Positions 33,536 to 42,006 of a DNA stretch of 64,000 nt are shown in pieces. The notes beneath the pieces were generated by a model. The model was not told the origin of the DNA, made no database searches, and saw only the letters and a list, made by a program, of their open reading frames with translations. The DNA lies in assembly GCF_006152145.1 (NCBI RefSeq), contig NZ_VDFV01000014.1, positions 1 through 64,000 of the forward strand, in the 5' to 3' direction. Positions within the stretch are counted from its first letter, which is position 1, and each line of letters begins with the position of its first letter. The translations under genes and the position numbers were made by a program. Origin of the DNA: Rubellimicrobium roseum (GTDB taxonomy: Bacteria > Pseudomonadota > Alphaproteobacteria > Rhodobacterales > Rhodobacteraceae).

Positions 33536-35005
33536 ATGCCCCGCCCCAGACGCCGAAAGCGGTTCGCGCTGATCGCTTCCACCTTGGTGGTGGCTGGCGC
33601 CGCGTTCGTCGTGCTCCGGCCCGATCCCGAAGCGCCGGCCTCTCTCGACGAGGGGGCGGTCAGCGCCGCCCCAGCGCCCGAGGCCGAGCCGGCGGGCGGC
33701 TCCGGCCCGCCCCGGACGCGGGGCGACGAGCTGTTCCGGCAGGGGCAATCCGAGGCGGCGTTCCAGTTGTACGAGGAGGCCGTCGCCGGGGGCGAGGCCG
33801 ACGCCCTTGTCCTGACCCGGCTGACGCTGATGGCGCTTCTCGACGGGAACTGGACAAAGGCCGAGCTTTACGGCGGCCGGATCGCCGAGCTGGCGCCGGG
33901 GGCACCCGAGGCCGCCGCGGCGGAGGCCGCGCTGCGCTTCGCGGGGACGAGCGGGGACGAGCGGGCCGCCGCCGCCCAGGCGGCGCTGGACCTGATCGCC
34001 GCGAATCCGGAGCTGGTCCTGGCGCGCTGGCCGGTGATCGAGTGGCTGCGCGCGGAGGAGCGCTTCTGCGAGACGCTGCCGCACCTCGATGCCGTCATCG
34101 CGGAAGCCCCGGCGCTCTACAAGCTACACGAGCTGAAGCTGAACGCGCATTCCCGGACCGAGGACTGGTCGGCCGTGGCCGGTCAGCTCGAGGCCATGCA
34201 TCGCCTGTTTCCCGACAACGCGGAGGTGGGACAGTGGCTGCTCGACAGCTACCGGGGGCAGGGCAACGCCGAGGGGGTCATCAGGCTTCTGCGCGAGCGG
34301 GCGGCGGCGGCCGGCGGTGATCCCGCGCCCCGGCTGGAGCTCGTGGCGGCCGTGCGCGACAGCCAGGGCGATGCCGCGGCGGCGGCGGAGCTCGCGCGGC
34401 TGGTCGAGGACAGCGCGGGCACGCCCGTCGCCTCGGCCCTGCGGCTGGAACTGGGGCTCGAACTACTGCGGCAGGACCGCGCCGAGGAGGCCGAGGCCCC
34501 GCTGCAGGCGGTCGTCGAGGCGCCTGAAAGCTCTCAGCTCACCGTCAACGATGCCAGGGCCGCGCTCGCGCGGGCCCTTTACGCCCAGGGCGACGCCGAT
34601 CGGGCCGAGGCGCTGGCGCAGGAGATCCTGGCGCAGGACTCGGGCCATGTCCCGACCCTGAAGGCGCAGGCCGAATGGCTGATCGCGGACGAACGGCCCG
34701 AGGAGGCGCTGCGGAAGCTCCAGTTCGCCAGCGCCCAGAACGGCTCGGACATCGAGATCCTGACCCTCCAGGCGCAGGCCCACGAGATGCGAGGCGATCT
34801 GGCGCTGGCCGGCGATCTTCTGGTGCGGGCCGTCGAGGTGTCGGAGGAGGGGGCGGCCGAGCGGGAGCGGCTGGCCGAGTTCCTGCGCCGGCAGGGCAAG
34901 GACGCCATCGCCGACGCCGTCCTGGGCAAGGCCGGGGCGCCGCCGCGCTGGACGCCGCCCGAGCCCGAGCCCGCCGCTGCCCAGCCCGCCTGCCCGGCCC
35001 CCTGA
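33536..35005 (+). CDS. Membrane-anchored TPR-repeat protein
   Basis: A 489-residue protein. The basic start MPRPRRRKRF leads into one span (about 10-27, ALIASTLVVAGAAFVVL), then a disordered Pro/Ala/Glu linker (about 30-60), then about 400 residues of helical TPR-like repeats with alternating small and large residues (for example ALARALYAQGDADRAEALA). A Pro-rich tail ends the protein. It is probably periplasmic. Many surface-polysaccharide loci encode such proteins as scaffolds, and that role is inferred here. GAGG lies seven bases before the start. Confidence 0.78.
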   Translation: MPRPRRRKRFALIASTLVVAGAAFVVLRPDPEAPASLDEGAVSAAPAPEAEPAGGSGPPRTRGDELFRQGQSEAAFQLYEEAVAGGEADALVLTRLTLMALLDGNWTKAELYGGRIAELAPGAPEAAAAEAALRFAGTSGDERAAAAQAALDLIAANPELVLARWPVIEWLRAEERFCETLPHLDAVIAEAPALYKLHELKLNAHSRTEDWSAVAGQLEAMHRLFPDNAEVGQWLLDSYRGQGNAEGVIRLLRERAAAAGGDPAPRLELVAAVRDSQGDAAAAAELARLVEDSAGTPVASALRLELGLELLRQDRAEEAEAPLQAVVEAPESSQLTVNDARAALARALYAQGDADRAEALAQEILAQDSGHVPTLKAQAEWLIADERPEEALRKLQFASAQNGSDIEILTLQAQAHEMRGDLALAGDLLVRAVEVSEEGAAERERLAEFLRRQGKDAIADAVLGKAGAPPRWTPPEPEPAAAQPACPAP

Positions 35006-35056
35006 GGCGGAGGGACCGGGGCCGCGCGCCCCGATCCCCGGTCCGGAAGGCCCGGC

Positions 35057-36817
35057 TCAGACGATCGCGAGATCGTCCATGAGCGAGGCGATGGTCGCGA
35101 CCCCCTCGACCCGAAGCAGGTGGCCGTTGGCGAAGTCGAAGACGATCGCGCCGTCGGCATGGGCGGCGAGCGCCAGCACCTCGGACAGGGTCAGGGCGGT
35201 GCCGCTCCAGAGGGCGTCGTCCAGTTGGAGCGTGTCGAGGTTGTCGGTGAAGTCCGCGACGCGGTCCTGCCCGCCGTTGAAGACGAAGCTGTCGTTCCCG
35301 GCCCCGCCGAGAAGGACGTCATGGCCCGTCCCGCCGTCCAGCGTGTCGTGCCCGGCGCCGCCGAGCAGCAGGTCGTCGCCCGCCACGCCGTAAAGCTTGT
35401 CGCTGCCGCCCAGGCCGTCGAGGACGTTCGCGCCCGCGTTCCCGGTCACGCGGTTGGCCAGCGCATTGGCCGTCCCGGCCAGGTCGGAGGTGCCCAGGAG
35501 GAGCAGTTCCTCGACGTTCGCGGCCAGCGTGTGGCCGACGGAGGCCTGGACGCGGTCGAAGCCCTGTCCGGCCAGCTCGATCGCCACGTCGCCCGAGTGG
35601 TCGACCCTGTATATGTCGTTGCTGCCCATTCCCTCGAGCCGGTCGGCCCCGGCGGCGCCGTCGAGGACGTTGATGCCCGCGTTGCCGACAACCCGATTGT
35701 CGAGCGCGTTGCCGGTGGCGTTCACCCGCGCGGTGCCGGTCAGCACGAGGTCCTCGACGTCCTGGCCGAGGGTGAAGGTGACCGAGGAGCGGACCTCGTC
35801 GCGCCCTTCTCCCGCGAGCTCGACGATCGTGTCGAGCGTATCGCTCACCACGTAGGCGTCGTCGCCCTGGCCGCCTTCGAGGCGGTCCCGGCCGGCACCG
35901 CCGTCGAGCAGGTCGTGGCCCGCCCCGGCCCGGAGCGTGTCGTCGCCCCCGCCGCCGCCGAGCCGGTCGTCGCCGTCCTCGCCCAGCAGAAGCTCGGAGT
36001 CGGCGGTGCCCACGAGGACGTCGGCCCCGCTGGTGCCCAGGATCTCGGGCGTGCCGGCGTTGAGGTCGAGGAAGGCCTGCCCGACCGCGCTCAGGTCGCC
36101 CGTGGAGGTGAAGACCCCGCTGTTGAGGTTCCAGCCGTCCCCGCCCTCGTAGCCCGCGAACCAGGCCTGCTTCTCGACGAAGGGAAGGTCGTCCATCATC
36201 TCGGTCGCGGCCCGGGCATAGGCGGCCTGCTGGTCGGCCGAGAAGCGGCTGGGATTGGCCCAGTCCGCGAGGCACCATTCGGTGACCCAGATCGGCTTGC
36301 CATACTGCTGGTGGACGGCTTCGAGGAAGGTCCTGAAGGCCGCCACGTCGGCCGTCTTGGAATAGTAATGGACCTGGATGAAGTCCACCTGGAGCCCCTG
36401 CGCCTCGGCGCCGGCCATGAACTGGCCGAGCCACGAGGTCTCGCCCAGCGCTCCGGTCTGCGTGACCGCGGGCGAGCCGAGCCGGAGCCCCGTGGCCTCG
36501 AGCTGCGGCCAGAGCTCGAGCGCGCGCGTCACGCTCATGTTCGACTGCTTGGCATGGTCGGGCTCGTTGAAGCCCAGGAGCGTCGTGGCGCCCGAGTCGC
36601 GGATGCGCGAGATCGCGTCGGCCGTCAGGTAGCTTTCACCCCAGATCATGGGGACAAAGGTGGACATCTCGGGCGTGGCATCGACGTCCCAGAGCGACTT
36701 CGCCCGCCAGGTGTAGTGCCAGGCGAAGCCGGCGCGGTCGACGTCGTTCAAGGCGGTGCCCTTGGCGTCGACGTCCCACAGGCCGATGCCGATCTTGTCG
36801 CGATGTTCGATGGTCAT
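35057..36817 (-). CDS. Secreted glycoside hydrolase (GH128-like) fused to RTX calcium-binding repeats
   Basis: A 586-residue protein. Residues about 8-252 match the Glyco_hydro_cc (Asl1-like/GH128) fold, with candidate catalytic E85 in LLGFNEPD and E180 in KPIWVTEWC, plus SPAV, DFIQVHYY and AWFAGYEGG. GH128 members cut beta-1,3-glucans; the substrate here is unknown. Residues about 258-550 hold RTX nonapeptide repeats such as GGAGRDRLEGGQGDD. There is no N-terminal signal peptide, and the tail is of type I secretion style. It lies inside the polysaccharide locus and may trim the exported glycan. Confidence 0.85.
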   Translation of the reverse strand: MTIEHRDKIGIGLWDVDAKGTALNDVDRAGFAWHYTWRAKSLWDVDATPEMSTFVPMIWGESYLTADAISRIRDSGATTLLGFNEPDHAKQSNMSVTRALELWPQLEATGLRLGSPAVTQTGALGETSWLGQFMAGAEAQGLQVDFIQVHYYSKTADVAAFRTFLEAVHQQYGKPIWVTEWCLADWANPSRFSADQQAAYARAATEMMDDLPFVEKQAWFAGYEGGDGWNLNSGVFTSTGDLSAVGQAFLDLNAGTPEILGTSGADVLVGTADSELLLGEDGDDRLGGGGGDDTLRAGAGHDLLDGGAGRDRLEGGQGDDAYVVSDTLDTIVELAGEGRDEVRSSVTFTLGQDVEDLVLTGTARVNATGNALDNRVVGNAGINVLDGAAGADRLEGMGSNDIYRVDHSGDVAIELAGQGFDRVQASVGHTLAANVEELLLLGTSDLAGTANALANRVTGNAGANVLDGLGGSDKLYGVAGDDLLLGGAGHDTLDGGTGHDVLLGGAGNDSFVFNGGQDRVADFTDNLDTLQLDDALWSGTALTLSEVLALAAHADGAIVFDFANGHLLRVEGVATIASLMDDLAIV

Positions 36818-37258
36818 GTGGCTGTCCCTCAGCGGCGCCTTCTGCGTGGCGCTCGTGCGGCACTTGACCGTTCAATGTGGTTCAGGCGGGGCGGGGTGGT
36901 GATCGCAAGTGGATGCTTGCGCGGCGTTTTCGCGTCGCCGACGGGGCACGCGACGTCGAGGGCGGGGTTCGCGACGGGGAAATCGGAACGAAACAGTTCG
37001 TGTAAGGAGATGGACCTTGCACGACCGATCGTATTGGGCGTGCGGTCTCCGAATCTGGCCGGAATACATACATCGGCGGATTTTGCGTGCCCATAAGCAA
37101 CCTATGGTTGCCAAAGTCCTTCGCAATTCGGGCAAGTTAGGGTCTGCAACTAGGCTGATTCCGGCCACACTTTAGACATTATTGTTGCGGTGCGGCGTCG
37201 GTGGCTCCATATGGAGGCGTGCGGCTTCGGCAGGTCGTCAAATCGTCGGGCAGGGTGC
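36818..37258. other. Divergent intergenic region between GH-RTX and FAD oxidoreductase genes
   Basis: A 441-base region, richer in A and T than its neighbours and without a supported gene. It should hold the promoters for both flanking genes. It contains the palindrome at 37097-37111. A 28-codon frame at 37010 has AAGGAG touching its ATG, which is too close for normal initiation. Confidence 0.6.
37097..37111. promoter_or_regulatory. Palindromic candidate operator
   Basis: GCAACC-TAT-GGTTGC is a perfect inverted repeat with a 3-base spacer in the divergent region ahead of the FAD oxidoreductase gene. The regulator is unknown. Confidence 0.4.
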
Positions 37259-38713
37259 ATGGTCGTTCCGTTCAGGCTTCGTCAGACTGCGCTGGTGATC
37301 GGGGCCGGACCGGCTGGGCTCACCGCCGCCTACGAGATGCAGAAGCTGGGGCTGAAGCTCCGGCCTCTCGTGGTCGAGGCCTCGTCCATGGTGGGGGGCA
37401 TCTCCCGGACCGAGGCGCACCAGGGCAACCGCTTCGACATCGGCGGTCACCGCTTCTTCACCAAGGTCCCCGAGGTCGAGACCATGTGGGACGAGGTGCT
37501 GGGGGACGACTTCATCACCGTCCCGCGGATGAGCCGCATCTACTACCGCGGCCGCTACTTCTCTTACCCGCTGAAGCTGCTCGACGCGCTGTCGAACATC
37601 GGCGTCTACGAATCCTTCCGCATCCTGGCCTCCTACCTCAAGTGGCAGGTCTTCCCGCACAAGGCGGAGGAAACGTTCGAGCAGTGGGTCATGAACCGCT
37701 TCGGCGGGCGGCTCTACATGCACTTCTTCCGCACCTACACCCAGAAGGTCTGGGGCATCCCGCCGAGCCGCATCCAGGCCGACTGGGCCGCGCAGCGCAT
37801 CCGCAACCTGTCGCTCTCCAAGGCCGTCTGGAACGCGATCGCGGGGGCGAACGACACCGCCTCGCTCATCGAGCAGTTCCGCTATCCGCGGCTGGGTCCG
37901 GGCATGATGTGGGAGCGTACGCGCGACCTGGTGGTCGAGCGCGGGGGTGAGGTGCGTCTGGGGGCCGAAGTCGTCCGGATGAACCTCGACGGCGACCGCG
38001 TGGACTCGGCGGACGTGCGCCAGTGGGGCGACGATGGGAAGCCCGGCGACGAGGAGCGGATCTATCCGCAGGAGGTCGTCAGCACCATGGCGCTGCGCGA
38101 CCTCATCGAGGCCTTCGACCCGCCGCCGCCGCCCGAGGTGCGCGAGGCGGCCGCCCGGCTGCGCTACCGCGACTTCATGATCGTGACGCTGCATCTCGAT
38201 CACCCGGACCCCTTCCCGGACAACTGGATCTACATCCACTCGCCCGAGGTGAAGGTCGGGCGCATCCAGAACTTCCGCGCCTGGTCGCCCGAGATGGTCG
38301 CCAGCCCCGACACCTCCTCCATCGGCATGGAGTACTTCGTCAACGAGGGCGACGAGATGTGGTCCATGCCCGACGACCGGCTGCGCGACCTCGCGGCGGC
38401 CGAGCTGGAGAAGCTGGGCCTTGCGAAGGCCGGCACGGTCATCGGCCACGCGGTGATCCGCCAGCGCAAGGCCTATCCCGTCTACGACGAGCACTACCGC
38501 GAGGCGCTGGACATCATCCAGGGCTGGCTGGGGGGGCTGAGCAACTTCCAGACGGTCGGGCGCAACGGGCTTCACCGCTACAACAACCAGGACCACTCGA
38601 TGCTGTCGGCCATGCTGGCCGTCCGCAACATCGCCGGCGAGAGCCACGACGTGTGGAACGTCAACGTCGAGCGCTCCTACCACGAGGACTTCGAGGTCAG
38701 GAAAACCGCCTGA
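37259..38713 (+). CDS. FAD-dependent oxidoreductase of polysaccharide locus (amine-oxidase/UGM-like fold)
   Basis: A 484-residue flavoprotein. The dinucleotide site is LVIGAGPAGLTAAYEM (about 12-27), followed by GGHRFFTK and QVWGIPPSRI-type segments (YTQKVWGIPPSRI). The C-terminal FAD part has NGLHRYNNQDHSM. The fold groups with protoporphyrinogen oxidase and UDP-galactopyranose mutase-like enzymes. It is followed by UDP-xylose synthase and a glycosyltransferase, so a role in making or modifying a sugar or lipid carrier is inferred. MVVPFRLRQT at 37259 was chosen; GTG 37190 and ATG 37211 are also in frame. Confidence 0.78.
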   Translation: MVVPFRLRQTALVIGAGPAGLTAAYEMQKLGLKLRPLVVEASSMVGGISRTEAHQGNRFDIGGHRFFTKVPEVETMWDEVLGDDFITVPRMSRIYYRGRYFSYPLKLLDALSNIGVYESFRILASYLKWQVFPHKAEETFEQWVMNRFGGRLYMHFFRTYTQKVWGIPPSRIQADWAAQRIRNLSLSKAVWNAIAGANDTASLIEQFRYPRLGPGMMWERTRDLVVERGGEVRLGAEVVRMNLDGDRVDSADVRQWGDDGKPGDEERIYPQEVVSTMALRDLIEAFDPPPPPEVREAAARLRYRDFMIVTLHLDHPDPFPDNWIYIHSPEVKVGRIQNFRAWSPEMVASPDTSSIGMEYFVNEGDEMWSMPDDRLRDLAAAELEKLGLAKAGTVIGHAVIRQRKAYPVYDEHYREALDIIQGWLGGLSNFQTVGRNGLHRYNNQDHSMLSAMLAVRNIAGESHDVWNVNVERSYHEDFEVRKTA

Positions 38714-38788
38714 CCCCGCGACCGGCCGGCCGCATCCCTGCGGCCCGCGCCACCCCAACGGCAGACCAACCAGGCAGGACAACGTTAA

Positions 38789-39766
38789 ATGGTCAGACTT
38801 TACGATAGCCGGAAGCGAATCCTGGTCACCGGGGGGGCCGGCTTCATCGGCTCGCACCTTACCGACAGACTGCTGGAGCAGGGCCACGAGGTCATCTGCG
38901 TGGACAACCTGTTCACCGGGACCAAGCGCAACATCGACCACCTGCACAGCCATCCGCGCTTCGAGTTCATCCGGCACGACGTGACCCTGCCGCTCTACGT
39001 CGAGGTGGACGAGATCTACAACCTCGCCTGCCCGGCCTCGCCGGTCCACTACCAGCACGACCCGGTGCAGACGCTCAAGACCTCGGTCCATGGCGCGATC
39101 AACGTGCTGGGGCTCGCCAAGCGGCTCAAGTGCAAGGTGCTGCAGGCCTCCACCTCCGAAGTCTACGGCGACCCCACGATGCACCCGCAGCGCGAGGAGT
39201 ACTGGGGCAACGTCAACCCGATCGGGCCGCGCTCCTGCTACGACGAGGGCAAGCGCTGCGCCGAGACGCTGTTCTTCGACTATCACCGACAGCACGGCGT
39301 GCAGGTGAAGGTGGCGCGCATCTTCAACACCTACGGGCCGCGCGTGCATCACGCCGACGGGCGCGTGGTGTCGAACTTCATCGTCCAGGCGCTGCGGGGC
39401 GACCCGCTGACCATCTATGGCGAAGGCAACCAGACCCGGTCCTTCTGCTACGTCGACGATCTCGTGGACGGGCTGATGCGGCTGATGGCCACGGGGCCGG
39501 ACGTGACGGGGCCCTTCAACCTCGGGAACCCCGGCGAGTTCACCATCCGCGAGCTCGCGGACAAGGTGCTGGCGCTCACGGGGAGCCGGTCGCCCGTGGT
39601 CCGGCGACCGCTTCCGGTCGACGACCCCCGCCAGCGCAAGCCCGACATCTCCCAGGCCCGGATGCGGCTGAACTGGGAGCCCCGGGTGCCGCTGGACGAA
39701 GGGCTGGGCTACACGATCGAGTCGCTCCGCGACCGGCTCGGCGAACTGCAGGCGGCGGCCGAATGA
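38789..39766 (+). CDS. UDP-glucuronate decarboxylase (UDP-xylose synthase)
   Basis: A 325-residue extended SDR that converts UDP-glucuronate to UDP-xylose. It has the NAD motif [11 protein letters not shown] (14-24), the catalytic Y151/K155 in [11 protein letters not shown], and family-typical [24 protein letters not shown] and [10 protein letters not shown]. The length is that of soluble bacterial UXS. Its stop overlaps the start of the next glycosyltransferase gene (ATGA at 39763-39766). This is the clearest clue that xylose is a building block of the local glycan. Confidence 0.93.
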   Translation: MVRLYDSRKRILVTGGAGFIGSHLTDRLLEQGHEVICVDNLFTGTKRNIDHLHSHPRFEFIRHDVTLPLYVEVDEIYNLACPASPVHYQHDPVQTLKTSVHGAINVLGLAKRLKCKVLQASTSEVYGDPTMHPQREEYWGNVNPIGPRSCYDEGKRCAETLFFDYHRQHGVQVKVARIFNTYGPRVHHADGRVVSNFIVQALRGDPLTIYGEGNQTRSFCYVDDLVDGLMRLMATGPDVTGPFNLGNPGEFTIRELADKVLALTGSRSPVVRRPLPVDDPRQRKPDISQARMRLNWEPRVPLDEGLGYTIESLRDRLGELQAAAE

Positions 39767-40908
39767 CGGCGCCGGCCCGCGATCTCATCGCCCTTGGGCG
39801 AGGCGAGGCCGCGGGCCGGACCCAGACCGCCTCGCGCGGCGCGTCGGGGGGCCACCTGCCGACCATGCAGGTCGTGGTGCCGGCGCACCAGGCCTCGGGC
39901 GAGATCGACTATTGCCTGGCCGCGCTGCTGCGCGCGGGCTTCGCGCGCGAGGAGATCGTCGTGGTGGACGACGGCTCCACCGACCTGACCGGCATCCGCG
40001 CCCGCGACTGGGGCATCCGCGTCATCCAGCACGAACGGCCGCAAGGTCCCGCCCGGGCGCGCAACGCGGGCGTCGCAGCCACGCGGGCCGAGATCGTGGT
40101 CTTCGTGGATTCGGACGTGCAGGTCCATCCGGGCGTGCGCGAGCGCATCGGGGCCTTCTTCCGCGACCACCCCGGCCACGTCGGCCTGTTCGGCTCCTAC
40201 GACGACGACCCGCCCGGCCCGGCGGTCAGCCGCTACCGGAACCTCCTGCACCACTACGTCCACCAGACCAGCTCGCCCGAGGCGAGCACCTTCTGGACCG
40301 GCTTCGGCGCGGTGCGCCGCGCGGAGTTCCTGGCGGTGGGCGGGCTCGACCCCGCCTGGGCCATCGAGGACGTCGAGCTGGGCCTGCGGCTGACGGCCGA
40401 GGGCCAGAGGATCCGGCTCGACCGGGACCTTCTCTGCAAGCACCTCAAGCGGTGGAGCCTGCGCTCCATGTTCATGACCGACTGGAAGGTGCGCGCGGTC
40501 CCTTGGGCCCGGCTCCTGGGCGAGGGGCGGGCGGGGATCGGCGACCTCAACCTGTCGACCCGTCACCGCGCGAGCGGGGCGCTGGTGGTCCTGATCCTCC
40601 AGGGGCTGCTGATGGGCCTGCTCAATCCGCTCCTGCTGTCGTTCGCGGCCATGTTCTTCCTGGCCTTCGTGGCCATTAATGCCGAATTCCTCCGCTTCCT
40701 GCTGGCGCGGGGCGGACCCGTCTTCGCCTTCCGCAGCGTCCTGTACCACATCGTGCACTACGCGGCCGCCGACCTGGGCTATCTCCAGGTGCGGCTCGGC
40801 GAGGCCCTGCTGGCGAAGCGGCCGCGCCTCCCGGCCGCCGAGGCGCCTCGCACGGACGACCCGCGCGAGGCCGCCGCCCGCGACCGCCGCCGGCTCGCCT
40901 CGGCCTGA
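39763..40908 (+). CDS. Family 2 glycosyltransferase with C-terminal membrane spans
   Basis: A 381-residue enzyme. An N-terminal tail of about 35 residues precedes the GT-A domain ([31 protein letters not shown], metal motif [10 protein letters not shown]). After about residue 250 come two or three hydrophobic spans ([20 protein letters not shown] onward). It is translationally coupled to UDP-xylose synthase and is therefore the best candidate for the xylosyltransferase; this is an inference. A helical basic tail ends the protein. Confidence 0.87.
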   Translation: MTAPARDLIALGRGEAAGRTQTASRGASGGHLPTMQVVVPAHQASGEIDYCLAALLRAGFAREEIVVVDDGSTDLTGIRARDWGIRVIQHERPQGPARARNAGVAATRAEIVVFVDSDVQVHPGVRERIGAFFRDHPGHVGLFGSYDDDPPGPAVSRYRNLLHHYVHQTSSPEASTFWTGFGAVRRAEFLAVGGLDPAWAIEDVELGLRLTAEGQRIRLDRDLLCKHLKRWSLRSMFMTDWKVRAVPWARLLGEGRAGIGDLNLSTRHRASGALVVLILQGLLMGLLNPLLLSFAAMFFLAFVAINAEFLRFLLARGGPVFAFRSVLYHIVHYAAADLGYLQVRLGEALLAKRPRLPAAEAPRTDDPREAAARDRRRLASA

Positions 40909-41292
40909 ACCCCCACGTCCCGACAGTATGGCTCGGCCGCGCCCTCGCGCCCGGTCGGCAGGCCCGGCTTGTTGCCGCTGCGTCATGAAAAAGTCGTAAT
41001 ATTGAGAGGAAGACGCGCAGTTGCCGCAATGCGGCGTCTGATCGTGGACACACTGTGCATGATTCGATGACAGTAAGCGATCTATTGGGTCGGCATGCAG
41101 TCGGGTATAAGCCGAAGCTACTGAAATCGCGATAAATGTCTGTTCGGCCTCGCCGGAGTGGATCTTCGCAAGTGCGGCAGGAAATAGGCATAAGGGTGTT
41201 CACTTTGCCCTGGTCCATGATATGGTCACACCTATCTCGCAGTGCGGTGAGCGAGACACCGTGATCGGCCGAATGTGCCAAGAGGGTTTGCA
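40909..41292. other. Intergenic region before first VPLPA-CTERM gene
   Basis: A 384-base region without a supported gene and with a lower GC content than its surroundings. It holds the regulatory region of the VPLPA-CTERM gene at 41293 and the hairpin at 41011-41039. Confidence 0.55.
41011..41039. repeat. Nested inverted repeat
   Basis: Outer arms AGACGC and GCGTCT enclose an alternative inner hairpin GCCGC-AAT-GCGGC (41023-41035). The two stems share bases, so only one could form at a time. It may terminate transcription from the glycosyltransferase operon or act in regulation. Confidence 0.4.
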
Positions 41293-41832
41293 ATGATGGA
41301 ACTACTGAAAGCGGCGGGTGTGGCGGCGGCGATCATGGCCGTTCCGGTGGCGGCTTCGGCTGCGACCGTGCGCCTCGATCCCACTGACTCGGGCAGCACC
41401 TATGACCTGCTCGCCGACGACTACGGCTTTGCCGAGGTCTTCGGCCTGGGGACGCCGGGTGCCACCCTGACCTACAGCTTCGAGAACACCTCGGACAGGC
41501 TGGCGGCTCTGACGATCGTCGGCGGAAGCGTGCTCCAGGTGGGCGCGTCGTTTGCCGACGGCATTTCGTTCATGGTCGGCGACCAGATGTTCGACTACGC
41601 CGAAGGCCAGTCCGACACCTTCGGGACCAGCCTGACGGTGGCCGCGGGCGAGACCGTCGATCTCGTGCTGAGCTTCGGCCAGGTGGTCGACAACGCTTCG
41701 GTGGCCGGCAAGGGCTCGGCCACCGCGACCTTCACCGTCGAGGCGGCCGTCGTGCCGGTCCCGGCGGCGGGCCTCCTGCTGCTGACCGCCATGGGCGGCC
41801 TGGCCCTGGCGCGGCGCCGCAAGTCGGCCTGA
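41293..41832 (+). CDS. VPLPA-CTERM sorting-domain protein (secreted)
   Basis: A 179-residue secreted protein. The signal peptide is MMELLKAAGVAAAIMAVPVAASA (cleavage after ASA). A beta-rich Thr/Ser/Asp body of about 125 residues follows. The C-terminus reads VPVPAAGLLLLTAMGGLALA and then RRRKSA: a VPxPA motif, hydrophobic helix and basic cluster. This tripartite tail is processed by an exosortase (XrtD type in roseobacters). The body has no known domain. AGAGGG precedes the start. It follows the polysaccharide locus, matching the usual link between such proteins and surface glycan. Confidence 0.87.
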   Translation: MMELLKAAGVAAAIMAVPVAASAATVRLDPTDSGSTYDLLADDYGFAEVFGLGTPGATLTYSFENTSDRLAALTIVGGSVLQVGASFADGISFMVGDQMFDYAEGQSDTFGTSLTVAAGETVDLVLSFGQVVDNASVAGKGSATATFTVEAAVVPVPAAGLLLLTAMGGLALARRRKSA

Positions 41833-41853
41833 GCCTGAACTGACCTGACTTCG

Positions 41854-41878
41854 AGGGGCCGCCGGACTGGCGGCCCCT
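41854..41878 (+). terminator. Stem-loop terminator after VPLPA-CTERM gene
   Basis: AGGGGCCGCC and GGCGGCCCCT form a 10-base stem with a 5-base loop, 22 bases after the stop codon. A TTC...TTTC stretch follows. Confidence 0.7.
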
Positions 41879-41922
41879 TCGCCGTTTCAAGGGGCTGGGC
41901 TGCGGCTCATGGCCCTGGCCAT

Positions 41923-41937
41923 GTTCCGCTAACGTTC
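41923..41937 (+). promoter_or_regulatory. LexA binding site (SOS box) upstream of uvrA
   Basis: GTTC-CGCTAAC-GTTC matches the alphaproteobacterial SOS box GTTC-N7-GTTC exactly. It lies 69 bases ahead of the uvrA ATG, as expected for LexA repression of nucleotide excision repair. Confidence 0.85.
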
Positions 41938-42006
41938 TTGTATTCGGCTTGGCCCCCCTGCGCGTTTCCGCTATGTAACCTCGTCCCCAACGGAAGGCGC
42001 GCGCAG

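Noticed and set aside
37010-37096. A 28-codon frame (MDLARPIVLG) with AAGGAG upstream
   Set aside because: The ribosome site touches the start codon, leaving no spacing, and the peptide has no visible feature.
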